64,000 nucleotides of DNA from Leptothrix cholodnii SP-6 (GCF_000019785.1 NC_010524.1:248001-312000), one strand, 5' to 3'. Shown: positions 1 to 8,687, counted from the stretch's first letter. The notes: a model not told the origin generated them from the sequence alone. A program made the numbers and translations.

Positions 1-1
1 C

Positions 2-295
2 GCCTCGCTGGCGCAGTACGGGCTGGGCAGCAGCTGGCAGCGTCTGCTGGGGCTGGTGATGCTCAAGCTGCTGTTGCTGCCGGCGATCGTGGCGGCGCTG
101 GGCGTGTGGGTGTTCGGTCTGCGCGGCCTGCCGCTGGCGGTGCTGGTGATGGCCGCCGCGCTGCCCAGCGGCAGCAACGCGCTGCTGTTCGCGCAGCGCT
201 ACCGCACGCTCGAGGGCGAGGCCAGCGCGGCGATCGTGCTGTCGACGCTGGGCTTCGCGCTGACCGCGCCGCTGTGGCTGAGCCTGCTGCTCTGA
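2..295 (+). CDS. AEC family permease, C-terminal fragment
   Basis: This is the last 97 codons of a membrane transporter whose start lies before the window. The frame is open from base 2 and ends at the TGA at 293-295. It encodes hydrophobic helices with short loops. The segment around LPSGSNALLFAQRY matches the P-x-G-x-N pattern near the end of auxin efflux carrier (AEC) family permeases, which export or import organic acids across the inner membrane. The final helix ends in LWLSLLL directly before the stop, as is usual in this family. The substrate cannot be read from this fragment. The family call is fairly secure; the role is not. Confidence 0.7.
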   Translation, partial: ASLAQYGLGSSWQRLLGLVMLKLLLLPAIVAALGVWVFGLRGLPLAVLVMAAALPSGSNALLFAQRYRTLEGEASAAIVLSTLGFALTAPLWLSLLL

Positions 296-330
296 CGCCC
301 TGACGCCCTGACGCCCTGACGCCCTGACGG
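293..330. repeat. 8-base tandem repeat TGACGCCC
   Basis: Four perfect head-to-tail copies of TGACGCCC (293-324) are followed by a partial copy TGACGG. The first copy contains the stop codon of the permease gene. Each unit carries TGA, so the array extends past the stop without lengthening the protein. It looks like slippage expansion and may vary in copy number between strains. Confidence 0.9.
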
Positions 331-340
331 GTGGTGCGCC

Positions 341-832
341 TCAGCGCGGCCGCAATGCCAGCGGCCGGATGCCGGCGCTGGCGATGTGGTTCAGGAAGGG
401 CTCGAGCGCCATCACCCGGCAGCTCAGCCGGCCCTGCATGGCCAGCAGCCCGACGTCGCCGCTGACCAGCACATGGGCGCGGCCGGCCATCGCCAGGCGC
501 ACGAAGGCGAGCGCCGCGGGCTCGTCGGCCGGCGCCGGCCCGCTGGCCTCGGGCACCCGCACCTTCAGGGCGTGCGGCAGGTAGTCGCCCAGCAGCTGTT
601 CCTGCTCGTGGCGGCTCAAGCCGAGCTGCGGGCTCGCCAGCGATCGGGTCAGGTCGAGCACGGTGGCCTTGCACAGCAGCGGGCGGCAGTAGCCCTCCTG
701 CCAGGCCCGCCGCAGCTGCGCTCCCGCGCCGCCGCCGAACATCAGCGCCGAGATCACCACGGAGGTCTCGAGCACCACGCGCGGCGGCCGGCCGGGGCGC
801 GGCGGGGTCGGAATCGGGGAGGAGTGGCTCAT
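341..832 (-). CDS. PIN-domain protein (toxin-like ribonuclease family)
   Basis: A 163-residue protein when started at the ATG at 832 (M-S-H-S-S-P); a longer 193-residue reading from 922 is possible. It resembles the COG1569-type PIN family, usually annotated as toxin components, which are metal-dependent RNases. Visible features are an opening strand VVLETSVVISAL, where the family normally has VLDTNVLVSAL, and a late LVSGDVGLL acidic motif. The first catalytic aspartate is therefore glutamate, which may weaken metal binding. No antitoxin-like ORF is adjacent: upstream is the 227-base leader of the MHS transporter, and downstream is the convergent permease. It may be an orphan or a domesticated toxin. 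Confidence 0.7.
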   Translation of the reverse strand: MSHSSPIPTPPRPGRPPRVVLETSVVISALMFGGGAGAQLRRAWQEGYCRPLLCKATVLDLTRSLASPQLGLSRHEQEQLLGDYLPHALKVRVPEASGPAPADEPAALAFVRLAMAGRAHVLVSGDVGLLAMQGRLSCRVMALEPFLNHIASAGIRPLALRPR

Positions 833-1059
833 CGCGGCCGGATTATCCCGACGGTGTGCGCTCCGGTGTGAACGACTCAGGACTATCCCGAGGTCAGGCC
901 TGATTTCCATCAAGAATCTCACATCGCGAAATCGTTCTTGCGGGTTACTGCCGATCTTGTAAGCGAGCGTTGGAAACGCGTCAGGAATTGGTCAGTCCTC
1001 GCTTTGACAGTGCGCTCACGCGCTCAAGACGCCGTTTGCAGACGAATACAGGAGACAAC

Positions 1060-2733
1060 ATGTCCAGCATCCCGATCAATGCGACCAAGAAGGCCGTTCC
1101 GCCGGCCATGACACCCGAAGAGCGGAAGGTGATCTTCGCCTCCTCGCTGGGCACGGTGTTCGAGTGGTACGACTTCTACCTCTACGGCTCGCTCGCAGCC
1201 ATCATCGCCAAGCAGTTCTTCGCGGGACTGGATGCCGGCTCGGCCTTCATCTTCGCGCTGCTCGCCTTTGCCGCCGGCTTCATCGTGCGCCCGTTCGGCG
1301 CGCTGGTGTTCGGTCGCCTGGGCGACATGATCGGCCGCAAGTACACCTTCCTGGTGACGATCCTGATCATGGGCCTGGCGACGTTCATCGTCGGCATCCT
1401 GCCCAACTACGAGTCGATCGGCGTGGCCGCGCCGGTGATCCTGATCGCGCTGCGCATGCTGCAGGGCCTGGCGCTCGGCGGTGAATACGGCGGTGCCGCC
1501 ACCTACGTGGCCGAACACGCGCCGCACGGCAAGCGCGGCGCCTACACGGCGTGGATCCAGACCACCGCGACGCTGGGCCTGTTCCTGTCGCTGATGGTCA
1601 TTCTCGGCACCCGCACCGCGATCGGCGAAGCCGCCTTCGCCGACTGGGGCTGGCGCATCCCGTTCATCGTCTCGATCGCCCTGCTGGCCATCAGCGTGTG
1701 GATCCGCCTGTCGATGAACGAATCGCCCGCCTTCAAGAAGATGAAGGAAGAGGGCAAGACCTCGAAGGCGCCGCTGTCGGAGTCGTTCGGCCAGTGGAAG
1801 AACCTGAAGATCGTGATCCTGGCGCTGATCGGCCTGACCGCCGGCCAGGCCGTTGTCTGGTACACGGGCCAGTTCTACGCGCTGTTCTTCCTGACGCAGG
1901 CCCTCAAGGTCGACGGCGCCACCGCCAACGTGCTGGTCGCTGCCTCGCTGGTGATCGGCACGCCGTTCTTCATCGTGTTCGGCGCGCTGTCCGACAAGAT
2001 CGGCCGCAAGCCCATCATCATGGCCGGCTGCCTGATCGCCGCGCTGACCTTCTTCCCGCTGTTCAAGGCGCTGACCCAGGCCGCCAACCCGGACCTCGCG
2101 ACGGCCCAGGCCAACGCCAAGGTCACCATCACGGCCGACCCCAAGGAGTGCTCGTTCCAGTTCAACCCGACCGGCACGAAGAAGTTCACCAGCTCCTGCG
2201 ACATCGCCAAGCAGGTGCTGGCCGGCGCTTCGGTCAGCTACGACAACATCGAGGCCACCGGCCCCGCCAAGATCACGGTGGGCACGACGGTCATCGAGGG
2301 CTACACCTCGGCCGGCCTGGCGGCTGACGAAGCCAAGAAGAAGGACGCCGAGTTCAAGAAGGCCGTCGCCGATGCGCTCAAGGCCGCCGGCTACCCGGCC
2401 AAGGCCGATCCGGCCAAGGTCGACAAGCTGAAGATCATCGTCATCCTGACGATCCTCGTGATCTACGTGACGATGGTCTACGGCCCGATCGCGGCGATGC
2501 TGGTGGAGATGTTCCCGACCCGCATCCGCTACACCTCGATGAGCCTGCCGTACCACATCGGCAACGGCTGGTTCGGCGGCCTGCTGCCCACCACCGCCTT
2601 CGCCATCGTGGCGCAGACCGGCAACATGTACAACGGCCTCTGGTATCCGATCATCATCGCCGGCGCGACCTTCGTCATCGGCATGCTGTTCATCAAGGAA
2701 ACCAAGGACGTCGACATCTACGCCGACGACTGA
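1060..2733 (+). CDS. MHS-family MFS transporter (copy 1)
   Basis: A 557-residue proton-coupled metabolite symporter of the major facilitator superfamily, located in the inner membrane. The ATG at 1060 follows a good ribosome site (AGGAGACAAC); an in-frame start at 970 would add residues outside the family. The first helix motif FEWYDFYLYG, the loop motif GRLGDMIGRK and its repeat GALSDKIGRK are diagnostic of the MHS (citrate/proline/ketoglutarate) family. Unusual is an insert at about residues 340-453, between helices 9 and 10 on the predicted periplasmic side, containing two cysteines (364 and 380). The same insert with the same cysteine pair occurs in the paralogue at 9542-11233. The substrate is probably an organic acid, but this is inferred only from the family. 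Confidence 0.85.
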   Translation: MSSIPINATKKAVPPAMTPEERKVIFASSLGTVFEWYDFYLYGSLAAIIAKQFFAGLDAGSAFIFALLAFAAGFIVRPFGALVFGRLGDMIGRKYTFLVTILIMGLATFIVGILPNYESIGVAAPVILIALRMLQGLALGGEYGGAATYVAEHAPHGKRGAYTAWIQTTATLGLFLSLMVILGTRTAIGEAAFADWGWRIPFIVSIALLAISVWIRLSMNESPAFKKMKEEGKTSKAPLSESFGQWKNLKIVILALIGLTAGQAVVWYTGQFYALFFLTQALKVDGATANVLVAASLVIGTPFFIVFGALSDKIGRKPIIMAGCLIAALTFFPLFKALTQAANPDLATAQANAKVTITADPKECSFQFNPTGTKKFTSSCDIAKQVLAGASVSYDNIEATGPAKITVGTTVIEGYTSAGLAADEAKKKDAEFKKAVADALKAAGYPAKADPAKVDKLKIIVILTILVIYVTMVYGPIAAMLVEMFPTRIRYTSMSLPYHIGNGWFGGLLPTTAFAIVAQTGNMYNGLWYPIIIAGATFVIGMLFIKETKDVDIYADD

Positions 2734-2779
2734 GCCTGAACGAGGCTGCGCAACCGGCGCCTCGTTCTCGCACAATGTC

Positions 2780-2804
2780 GAAGCGCCCTGCGGGGCGCTT
2801 CTTT
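2780..2804 (+). terminator. Rho-independent terminator after MHS transporter 1
   Basis: A GAAGCGCC stem (2780-2787) pairs with GGCGCTTC (2794-2801) across a short loop, followed by TTT. It lies 47 bases past the transporter stop and before the small membrane protein gene. Confidence 0.75.
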
Positions 2805-2840
2805 CGTGATCACCCTCCCAACTCAATCAAGGATCCAGAC

Positions 2841-3014
2841 ATGTGGAAAATTGCAGTCGGCTTCGCCGCCTTCGCCGGCCTCGGGCTTTACATGCTGATG
2901 CAAAGCGGTGCCAACGTCGACATGGGCGGTGAGCAGCACGGCATGCCGGCTCACGAGGCCGCACCCGCCGCCTCGGCGCCGGCCGTGGCCGCTTCGGCCG
3001 CATCCGGCGCCTGA
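2841..3014 (+). CDS. small single-helix membrane protein
   Basis: A 57-residue ORF from the ATG at 2841. The first 20 residues (MWKIAVGFAAFAGLGLYMLM) form one membrane helix or an uncleaved signal anchor, followed by a short tail with GGEQHGMPAHE and an alanine-rich end. An in-frame start at 2775 lies inside the terminator hairpin and is unlikely. It is followed after 48 bases by another small membrane protein and then the symporter-kinase. I do not recognise a family. Coding character is plausible from codon use and position. Confidence 0.55.
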   Translation: MWKIAVGFAAFAGLGLYMLMQSGANVDMGGEQHGMPAHEAAPAASAPAVAASAASGA

Positions 3015-3062
3015 GCCGCCTGAACGCCGTGGGCCGCCTGCCCGCATCCCGCTGAGCCGGCC

Positions 3063-3251
3063 ATGCGTGCGCCGCTCCTGAGCCAGCGCCTGGTCGCCTT
3101 GTTCGGGGCGGCGCTGCTGCTGTTCAACTTCCCGCTGCTGGCGCTGTGGGATCACGAGGCGATGGTCTTCGGCCTGCCGCTGTTCCCGGCCGCGCTGTTC
3201 GCGGTCTGGGCCGTGCTGATCGGCCTCCTGGCCTGGTTGATGGAGAGCTGA
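3063..3251 (+). CDS. small two-helix membrane protein upstream of symporter-kinase
   Basis: A 62-residue protein with two predicted membrane helices (about residues 10-28 and 36-58) separated by a short WDHEAMVFGLP loop. It ends three bases before the start of the sodium:solute symporter-histidine kinase gene, so the two are almost certainly co-transcribed. Small two-helix proteins commonly precede solute:sodium symporters (as YjcH precedes ActP), so an accessory role in the transporter-like domain is a reasonable inference. No catalytic motif is visible. Confidence 0.7.
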   Translation: MRAPLLSQRLVALFGAALLLFNFPLLALWDHEAMVFGLPLFPAALFAVWAVLIGLLAWLMES

Positions 3252-3254
3252 GAC

Positions 3255-6062
3255 ATGCTCTCGCCGGCCCTGGTGCTGGGTGCTTCGTTCGCCTACCTGA
3301 CGCTGCTGTTCGCGGTCGCCTGGTGGGGCGACCGGCGCGCCGCGCAGGGCCGATCGGTGATCGGCAACGCCTGGGTCTACGCGCTGTCGATGGCGGTCTA
3401 CTGCACCGCCTGGACCTATTTCGGCAGCGTCGGCCGGGCCGCCTCGGGCGGGGTCTGGTTCCTGCCGATCTACCTCGGCCCGATGCTGGCGATGGTGCTG
3501 GCCTGGTCGGTGGTGCGCAAGATGATCCGCATCGCGCGCACCTACCGCCTGACCTCGATCGCCGACTTCGTCGCCAGCCGCTACGGCAAGAGCCCGCTGC
3601 TGGCCGGCCTGGTGACGCTGATCACGGTGGTCGGCATCGTGCCCTACATCGCGCTGCAGCTCAAAGCCGTCGCCGGCGGCTACGCGCTGATGACCACGCC
3701 GCTGGGCGAGCCGCTGCTGGCCGCACCGGCCTTGTGGCGCGACAGCACGCTCTACGTCGCGCTGGCGCTGGCCGGCTTCACGATGGTGTTCGGCACCCGC
3801 CACCTCGACAGCACCGAGCGCCACGAGGGCATGGTGCTGGCGATCGCCTTCGAGTCGGTGGTCAAGCTGGTGGCGTTCCTGGCGGTGGGCGTGTTCGTCA
3901 CCTGGGGCCTGTTCGGCGGGCCGGCCGACCTGTTCGAGCGTGCCGCCGCGGTGCCCGAACTGCGCCAGCTGCTGCGCCTCGAACAGGGCCGCAGCTTCCC
4001 GTATGCGCAGTGGTTCGCGCTGACGATGCTGTCGATGCTGTCGGTGATCTTCCTGCCGCGCCAGTTCCAGGTGATGGTGGTCGAGAACGTCGACGAGAGC
4101 CACCTCAAGCGCGCCGCCTGGGCCTTTCCGGCCTACCTGCTGCTGATCAACCTGTTCGTGCTGCCGATCGCGCTCGGCGGCCTGCTGTATTTCTCGGCCG
4201 GCGGCATGAACGCCGACAGCTTCGTGCTCAGCCTGCCGCTGGCCGGCGGCCAGTCGGCGCTGGCGCTGATCGCCTTCGTCGGCGGGCTGTCGGCGGCCAC
4301 CGGCATGGTGATCGTCGAGGCCATCGCGGTCTCGACGATGGTCTGCAACGACCTTGTCATGCCGCTGCTGCTGCGCTGGCCGCGCTGGTCGCGCGCCGGT
4401 GACCTGACCGGGCTGCTGCTGGCGATCCGGCGCGCGGCGATCGTCGCCATCCTGCTGCTCGGCTACCTGTACTACCACCTGGCCGGCGAGGCCTACGCGC
4501 TGGTCAGCATCGGCCTGATCAGCTTTGCCGCGGTGGCCCAGTTCGCGCCGGCGATGCTCGGCGGCATGTACTGGCAGGGCGGCACGCGCAATGGCGCGCT
4601 GGCCGGGCTCGCGGCCGGCTTTGCGGTCTGGGCCTACACGCTGATGCTGCCGTCGCTGGCCAAGTCGGGCTGGTTGCCCGACACCTTCCTGCGCGACGGC
4701 ATCGGCGGCATCGCGCTGCTGCGGCCCGAGCAGCTGTTCGGTCTGGGCGGGCTCGACAACCTGACGCACTCGCTGTTCTGGAGCCTGCTGGCCAACGTCG
4801 GCGCCTACGTGGTGATGTCGCTGGCGCACCGGCCGACCGCGCGCGAGCTGAGCCAGGCGCTGCTGTTCGTCGAGGTCTTCGGCGCCGCCGGCCAGGGCAG
4901 TGCCGCGACGGCACCGGTGTTCTGGCGCGGCCGGGCGCGGGTCGAGGACCTGCGCGCGCTGGCGGCGCGTTTCCTCGGCGAGGCCAAGGCGCGCGAGCTG
5001 TTCGAGCGCCATGCGCGCGAGCTGGGCCTGGCGGACGTCTCGCAGCTGCAGCCCGACGGCCGGCTGGTGCACCGGGTCGAGACCCAGCTGGCCGGCGCGA
5101 TCGGCAGCGCGTCGGCGCGCGTGATGGTGGCGTCCACCGTCGAGGAGGACACGCTCGGCCTCGACGACGTCATGCGCATCGTCGACGAGGCCTCGCAGCT
5201 GCGCGCCTACTCGCGCCAGCTCGAGGAGCAGCAGGCCTCGCTGCGCCGCGCCACCGACGAGCTGCGCGCGGCCAACGAGAAGCTGCAGGGGCTCGACCGC
5301 CTGAAGGACGATTTCATGTCGTCGGTGACGCACGAGCTGCGCACGCCGCTGACCTCGATCCGCGCGCTCGCCGAGCTGATGCGCGACGAGGCCGACATGC
5401 CCGAGGCGCAACGCCAGCAGTTCATGACCATCATCGTCGGCGAGACCGAGCGCCTGTCGCGGCTGGTCAACCAGGTGCTCGACATGGCCAAGATCGAGTC
5501 CGGCCACGCCACCTGGATCGACGACGACGTCGACCTCGTGGCGCTGGCCGGACACGCCGCGCAGACCCTGGCCGAGCTGATGCGCGAGCGCGGCATCACG
5601 CTGCAGCTCGACCTGCCGGCCGAGCCGCTGCCGACGTTGCGCGCCGACCCCGACCGGCTGCTGCAGGTGCTGCTCAACCTGCTGTCCAACGCCGCCAAGT
5701 TCACGCCGGCCGGCGCTGGCCGCATCGTGCTGACGGTGCGTGGTGATGCGCAGGGCGCGACCGTCACGGTGGCCGACAACGGCCCCGGCGTGCCGGCCCA
5801 CGAGCAGGCGCTGGTGTTCGAGAAATTTCGCCAGGGTGGCGACGGCCTGAACCGGCCGCAGGGCACCGGACTGGGCCTGCCGATCTGCCGCCAGATCGTC
5901 GAGCATTACGGCGGGCGGATCTGGCTGCGATCCGATCCGGGTCAAGGTGCGACATTCGGCTACACGCTACCGTGGACAGCCGCGGCGGCGGGAGGCATGG
6001 TGCCCACCATGAACACGATGCAGGAGACAGCCCATGAGCCACAAGATACTGATCGCCGATGA
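3255..6062 (+). CDS. sodium:solute symporter-histidine kinase fusion (CbrA-like)
   Basis: A 935-residue membrane sensor kinase. Residues 1 to about 500 form a sodium:solute symporter (SSS) domain with about 13 helices. After a linker containing a coiled-coil stretch (LEEQQASLRRATDELRAANE) comes a HisKA domain with phospho-acceptor His693 (SSVTHELRTPL), then a HATPase with N-box NLLSNAAKFT, DNGPGV and GTGLGLPI. This is the architecture of CbrA, which senses or transports a nutrient and controls carbon/nitrogen use. The gene overlaps the following response regulator by 29 bases and sits between the two MHS transporters, so control of organic-acid uptake is a plausible but unproven role. Confidence 0.9.
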   Translation: MLSPALVLGASFAYLTLLFAVAWWGDRRAAQGRSVIGNAWVYALSMAVYCTAWTYFGSVGRAASGGVWFLPIYLGPMLAMVLAWSVVRKMIRIARTYRLTSIADFVASRYGKSPLLAGLVTLITVVGIVPYIALQLKAVAGGYALMTTPLGEPLLAAPALWRDSTLYVALALAGFTMVFGTRHLDSTERHEGMVLAIAFESVVKLVAFLAVGVFVTWGLFGGPADLFERAAAVPELRQLLRLEQGRSFPYAQWFALTMLSMLSVIFLPRQFQVMVVENVDESHLKRAAWAFPAYLLLINLFVLPIALGGLLYFSAGGMNADSFVLSLPLAGGQSALALIAFVGGLSAATGMVIVEAIAVSTMVCNDLVMPLLLRWPRWSRAGDLTGLLLAIRRAAIVAILLLGYLYYHLAGEAYALVSIGLISFAAVAQFAPAMLGGMYWQGGTRNGALAGLAAGFAVWAYTLMLPSLAKSGWLPDTFLRDGIGGIALLRPEQLFGLGGLDNLTHSLFWSLLANVGAYVVMSLAHRPTARELSQALLFVEVFGAAGQGSAATAPVFWRGRARVEDLRALAARFLGEAKARELFERHARELGLADVSQLQPDGRLVHRVETQLAGAIGSASARVMVASTVEEDTLGLDDVMRIVDEASQLRAYSRQLEEQQASLRRATDELRAANEKLQGLDRLKDDFMSSVTHELRTPLTSIRALAELMRDEADMPEAQRQQFMTIIVGETERLSRLVNQVLDMAKIESGHATWIDDDVDLVALAGHAAQTLAELMRERGITLQLDLPAEPLPTLRADPDRLLQVLLNLLSNAAKFTPAGAGRIVLTVRGDAQGATVTVADNGPGVPAHEQALVFEKFRQGGDGLNRPQGTGLGLPICRQIVEHYGGRIWLRSDPGQGATFGYTLPWTAAAAGGMVPTMNTMQETAHEPQDTDRR

Positions 6063-6408
6063 CGAGCCCAACATCCTGATCTCGCTCGAATACCTGATGA
6101 AGCGCCAAGGCTTCGACGTCCGCCTGGCGCGCGACGGCCAGGAGGCGCTCGACGCGGTCGCCGCCGACTGCCCCGACCTGCTGCTGCTCGACGTCATGAT
6201 GCCGCGCAAGAGCGGCTTCGACGTCTGCCAGGCGCTGCGTGCCGACGAGCGCTACAACGCGCTGCGCATCCTGATGCTGACCGCCAAGGGCCGCGACACC
6301 GATCTGGCCAAGGGCCTGGCGCTGGGCGCCGACGGCTACATGACCAAGCCCTTCTCGACCCGCGAGCTGGTCGAGCGCGTCAAGGCGATGCTGGAGGCGC
6401 CGCGGTGA
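6034..6408 (+). CDS. receiver-only response regulator
   Basis: A 124-residue single receiver domain with no output domain. Acidic pocket Asp9/Asp10, phospho-acceptor Asp53 (LLLLDVMMP), the conserved Thr in LMLTAKG and Lys in MTKPFS are all present. It starts inside the end of the symporter-kinase gene (29-base overlap) and its TGA overlaps the GTG of the exonuclease gene, so the three are translationally coupled. CbrA partners are normally NtrC-type activators with AAA and HTH domains; this one must act by protein contact or phosphotransfer. The next gene's pseudokinase is an obvious candidate partner. Confidence 0.9.
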   Translation: MSHKILIADDEPNILISLEYLMKRQGFDVRLARDGQEALDAVAADCPDLLLLDVMMPRKSGFDVCQALRADERYNALRILMLTAKGRDTDLAKGLALGADGYMTKPFSTRELVERVKAMLEAPR

Positions 6409-8600
6409 AACCGGGCCTGCGACTGGCCGGCCTGCTGGGGCTGGTCGGCGTCTTGCTCCTGCTGTGGCTGGGGCTGACCGGCGCGATGGTCTGGTCGTCG
6501 CTGGCGCAGGCCGAGCGCGCGGTGGTGCGGGCGGCGCTCGAACCGCATGCGGGGCTGGTGGTGATGGCCTTCGGTCTCGGCATGCTGGGACTGGCCGCGG
6601 CGCTGCATGCCTGGCTGCTGCCGCGGCTGGCCGCACCCGCGCAGCTGCTCGACCAGGTGCGCGTGCTGCGCGACACCGACGTGCAACGCGAGATCACGCC
6701 CGCCGGCAGCGCCACGCTGCGCGCGCTGGCCGAGGCCGTCAACGAGCTGGTGCGCCAGCGCGAGGCACTGCGCCAGGACATGGCCGCGCAGGTGCTCGCC
6801 GCCAGCCGCGGCGTCGAGCTCGAGCGCAGCCGACTGGCCGCGCTGATGGCCGAGCTGACGCAGAGCGTGGTGGTCTGCAACCTCGACGGCCGGGTGCTGC
6901 TCTACAACAACCGTGCCCGCATGCAGTTCCGCGCGCTGTCGTCGGCGCCGTCGCTGGCGGGTGGCTCGGAGCTGCTCGGCCTGGGCCGCTCGATCTACGC
7001 CGCCTTCGATCCCAAGCTGGTCACGCACGCGCTCGAGAGCATCCAGCAGCGCCTGCAGCGCGGGGCGGACAACCCGCTGGCGCAGTTCGTCACCATCACC
7101 CGCTCGGGCCAGCTGCTGCGGGTGCAGATGGCGCCGGTGCGCGAGGTCGCACCCGCCGACGGCAACGCCGTGGCCGATCCGGCGGCGCTGTCGGGTTTCG
7201 TGCTGATGCTCGACAACGTCACCCGCGAGTTCGAGCAGGACACCCTGCGCGACCAGCTGCTGCACGGCCTGACCGAAGGCAGCCGCGGCTCGCTCGCCAA
7301 CCTGCAGGCCGCGGTCGAGATGCTCGACGACGACGGCCTCGACGATGCCCTGCGCCAGCGCTTTCACGGCGTCATCCGCGACGAGGTGCGCGCCATGAGC
7401 GCGCGCATCCAGACCCTGGCCGACAGCGCCACCGAAGGCATCAAGACCCGCTGGCCGATGGAGGACATGCTCGGCGCCGACCTGGTCGCCGCCGCGCAGC
7501 GCCGCATCGAGAGCCAGCTCGCGCTGCGGGTGTCGCAGGCCGAGGTCGACACCGCGCTGTGGCTCAAGGTCGACAGCTACTCGCTGCTGCTGGCGCTGCA
7601 TTACCTGGCCGGGCGGCTGCAGGACGAGTTCGAGACCAAGCTTGTGCAGTTGCGCATCGCCGCGGCGCCGGGCGGCCAGCACGCCCACCTCGACCTGATC
7701 TGGATGGGCCAGTCGCTCAGCACCGAGACCGTGATGAGCTGGGAGCTCGACCCGATGCGCATCGGCGCCGAGACCAGCCCGCTGAGTGTGCGCGACGTCG
7801 CCGACCGCCACGGCGGCGAGTTCTGGTTCGAGCGCGAGCGGGTGCGGCATCAGGCCTTCTTTCGCTTCCTGCTGCCGCTGGCCGCGCCGCAGGAACAGCT
7901 CGACGCCAGCCGCCTCATGTCCGCCATGCACGCCGAGGGCCGGCCGGAGTTCTACGATTTCGACCTCTTCAAGCGCCTGGAGCAGCACCACGTGCTCGAC
8001 GAGCGCCGCCTGGTCGACCTGGCCTACACCGTGTTCGACACCGAGACCACCGGCCTCAATCCGTCCGATGGCGACGAGATCATCCAGATCGGTGCCACCC
8101 GCATCAGCGGCGGCAAGCTGCGCCGGCAGGAGAGCTTCGAGCAGCTGGTCGATCCGCAGCGGCCGATACCGCCCGCGGGCATCCCGATCCACGGCATCAA
8201 GCCCGACATGGTGGCCGGCCAGCCGACCATCGATCACGTGCTGCCGGCCTTCCACGCCTTTGCGCAGGACACCGTGCTGGTGGCGCACAACGCCGCCTTC
8301 GACATGCGTTTCCTGCAGCTCAAGCAGGACCGCACCGGGCTCGTCTTCGACCAGCCGGTGCTCGACACGCTGCTGCTGTCGGCGGTGGTGCACCCCAACC
8401 AGGAATCGCACCGACTCGAGGCGATCGCCGAGCGCTTCAGCATCACCGTGGTCGGCCGCCACACCGCGCTGGGCGACGCGATGGTGACGGCCGAGGTCTT
8501 CGTGCGCCTGATCCCGCTGCTGCACGCGATGGGCATCGAGACGCTCGGCCAGGCGCGCGAGGCGGCGCAGAAGACCTATTACGCGCGGCTCAAGTACTGA
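6405..8600 (+). CDS. membrane pseudokinase-DnaQ exonuclease fusion
   Basis: A 731-residue protein starting at GTG 6405, overlapping the preceding TGA. Two N-terminal membrane helices (about 1-26 and 45-70) are followed by a HAMP-like segment, a PAS-like segment (VVVCNLDGRVLLYNN) and a degenerate kinase core. Where HisKA has S-H-E-L-R-T-P-L it reads TEGSRGSLANL, so the phospho-acceptor His is missing. A worn HATPase follows, ending near RHGGEFWFERERV. Residues from about 540 are a DEDDh exonuclease like the DNA polymerase III epsilon subunit: FDTETTG (Asp545, Glu547), AHNAAFDMRFL and RHTALGDAMVTAEVF. It probably degrades nucleic acid 3'-5' under control of the coupled regulator, but the substrate is unknown. 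The last codon and stop lie within dispersed repeat copy A. Confidence 0.85.
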   Translation: MKPGLRLAGLLGLVGVLLLLWLGLTGAMVWSSLAQAERAVVRAALEPHAGLVVMAFGLGMLGLAAALHAWLLPRLAAPAQLLDQVRVLRDTDVQREITPAGSATLRALAEAVNELVRQREALRQDMAAQVLAASRGVELERSRLAALMAELTQSVVVCNLDGRVLLYNNRARMQFRALSSAPSLAGGSELLGLGRSIYAAFDPKLVTHALESIQQRLQRGADNPLAQFVTITRSGQLLRVQMAPVREVAPADGNAVADPAALSGFVLMLDNVTREFEQDTLRDQLLHGLTEGSRGSLANLQAAVEMLDDDGLDDALRQRFHGVIRDEVRAMSARIQTLADSATEGIKTRWPMEDMLGADLVAAAQRRIESQLALRVSQAEVDTALWLKVDSYSLLLALHYLAGRLQDEFETKLVQLRIAAAPGGQHAHLDLIWMGQSLSTETVMSWELDPMRIGAETSPLSVRDVADRHGGEFWFERERVRHQAFFRFLLPLAAPQEQLDASRLMSAMHAEGRPEFYDFDLFKRLEQHHVLDERRLVDLAYTVFDTETTGLNPSDGDEIIQIGATRISGGKLRRQESFEQLVDPQRPIPPAGIPIHGIKPDMVAGQPTIDHVLPAFHAFAQDTVLVAHNAAFDMRFLQLKQDRTGLVFDQPVLDTLLLSAVVHPNQESHRLEAIAERFSITVVGRHTALGDAMVTAEVFVRLIPLLHAMGIETLGQAREAAQKTYYARLKY

Positions 8601-8687
8601 GTGCCCCCAAGGCCGCCGCCATGCGGCGTCCACCCCCCCCCCCGAGGGGGAGCAAGGAAACTTGGGGCGGCCCGGCGTTTCCTTGAG
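8594..8687. repeat. dispersed intergenic repeat, copy A
   Basis: About 94 bases nearly identical to 37958-38046. It runs from GTACTGAG to TTTCCTTGAG and contains a run of 11 C followed by GAGGGGG, and an inverted pair AAGGAAAC (8654-8661) / GTTTCCTT (8677-8684). It includes the last codon (TAC) and stop (TGA) of the exonuclease gene. It could fold in RNA and act as a 3' end or processing element. Confidence 0.9.

Noticed and set aside
970..1059. Upstream extension of the first MHS transporter
   Set aside because: No homologous sequence in the paralogue and a good ribosome site precedes ATG 1060.
2823..5945. 1040-codon antisense ORF opposite the symporter-kinase
   Set aside because: Low-complexity Gln/Arg/His-rich translation typical of the antisense frame of GC-rich genes; the opposite strand has clear domains.
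8633..8643. Run of 11 C as a phase-variation switch
   Set aside because: It lies after the exonuclease stop and before the next start, so slippage would not shift a reading frame; treated as part of the dispersed repeat.
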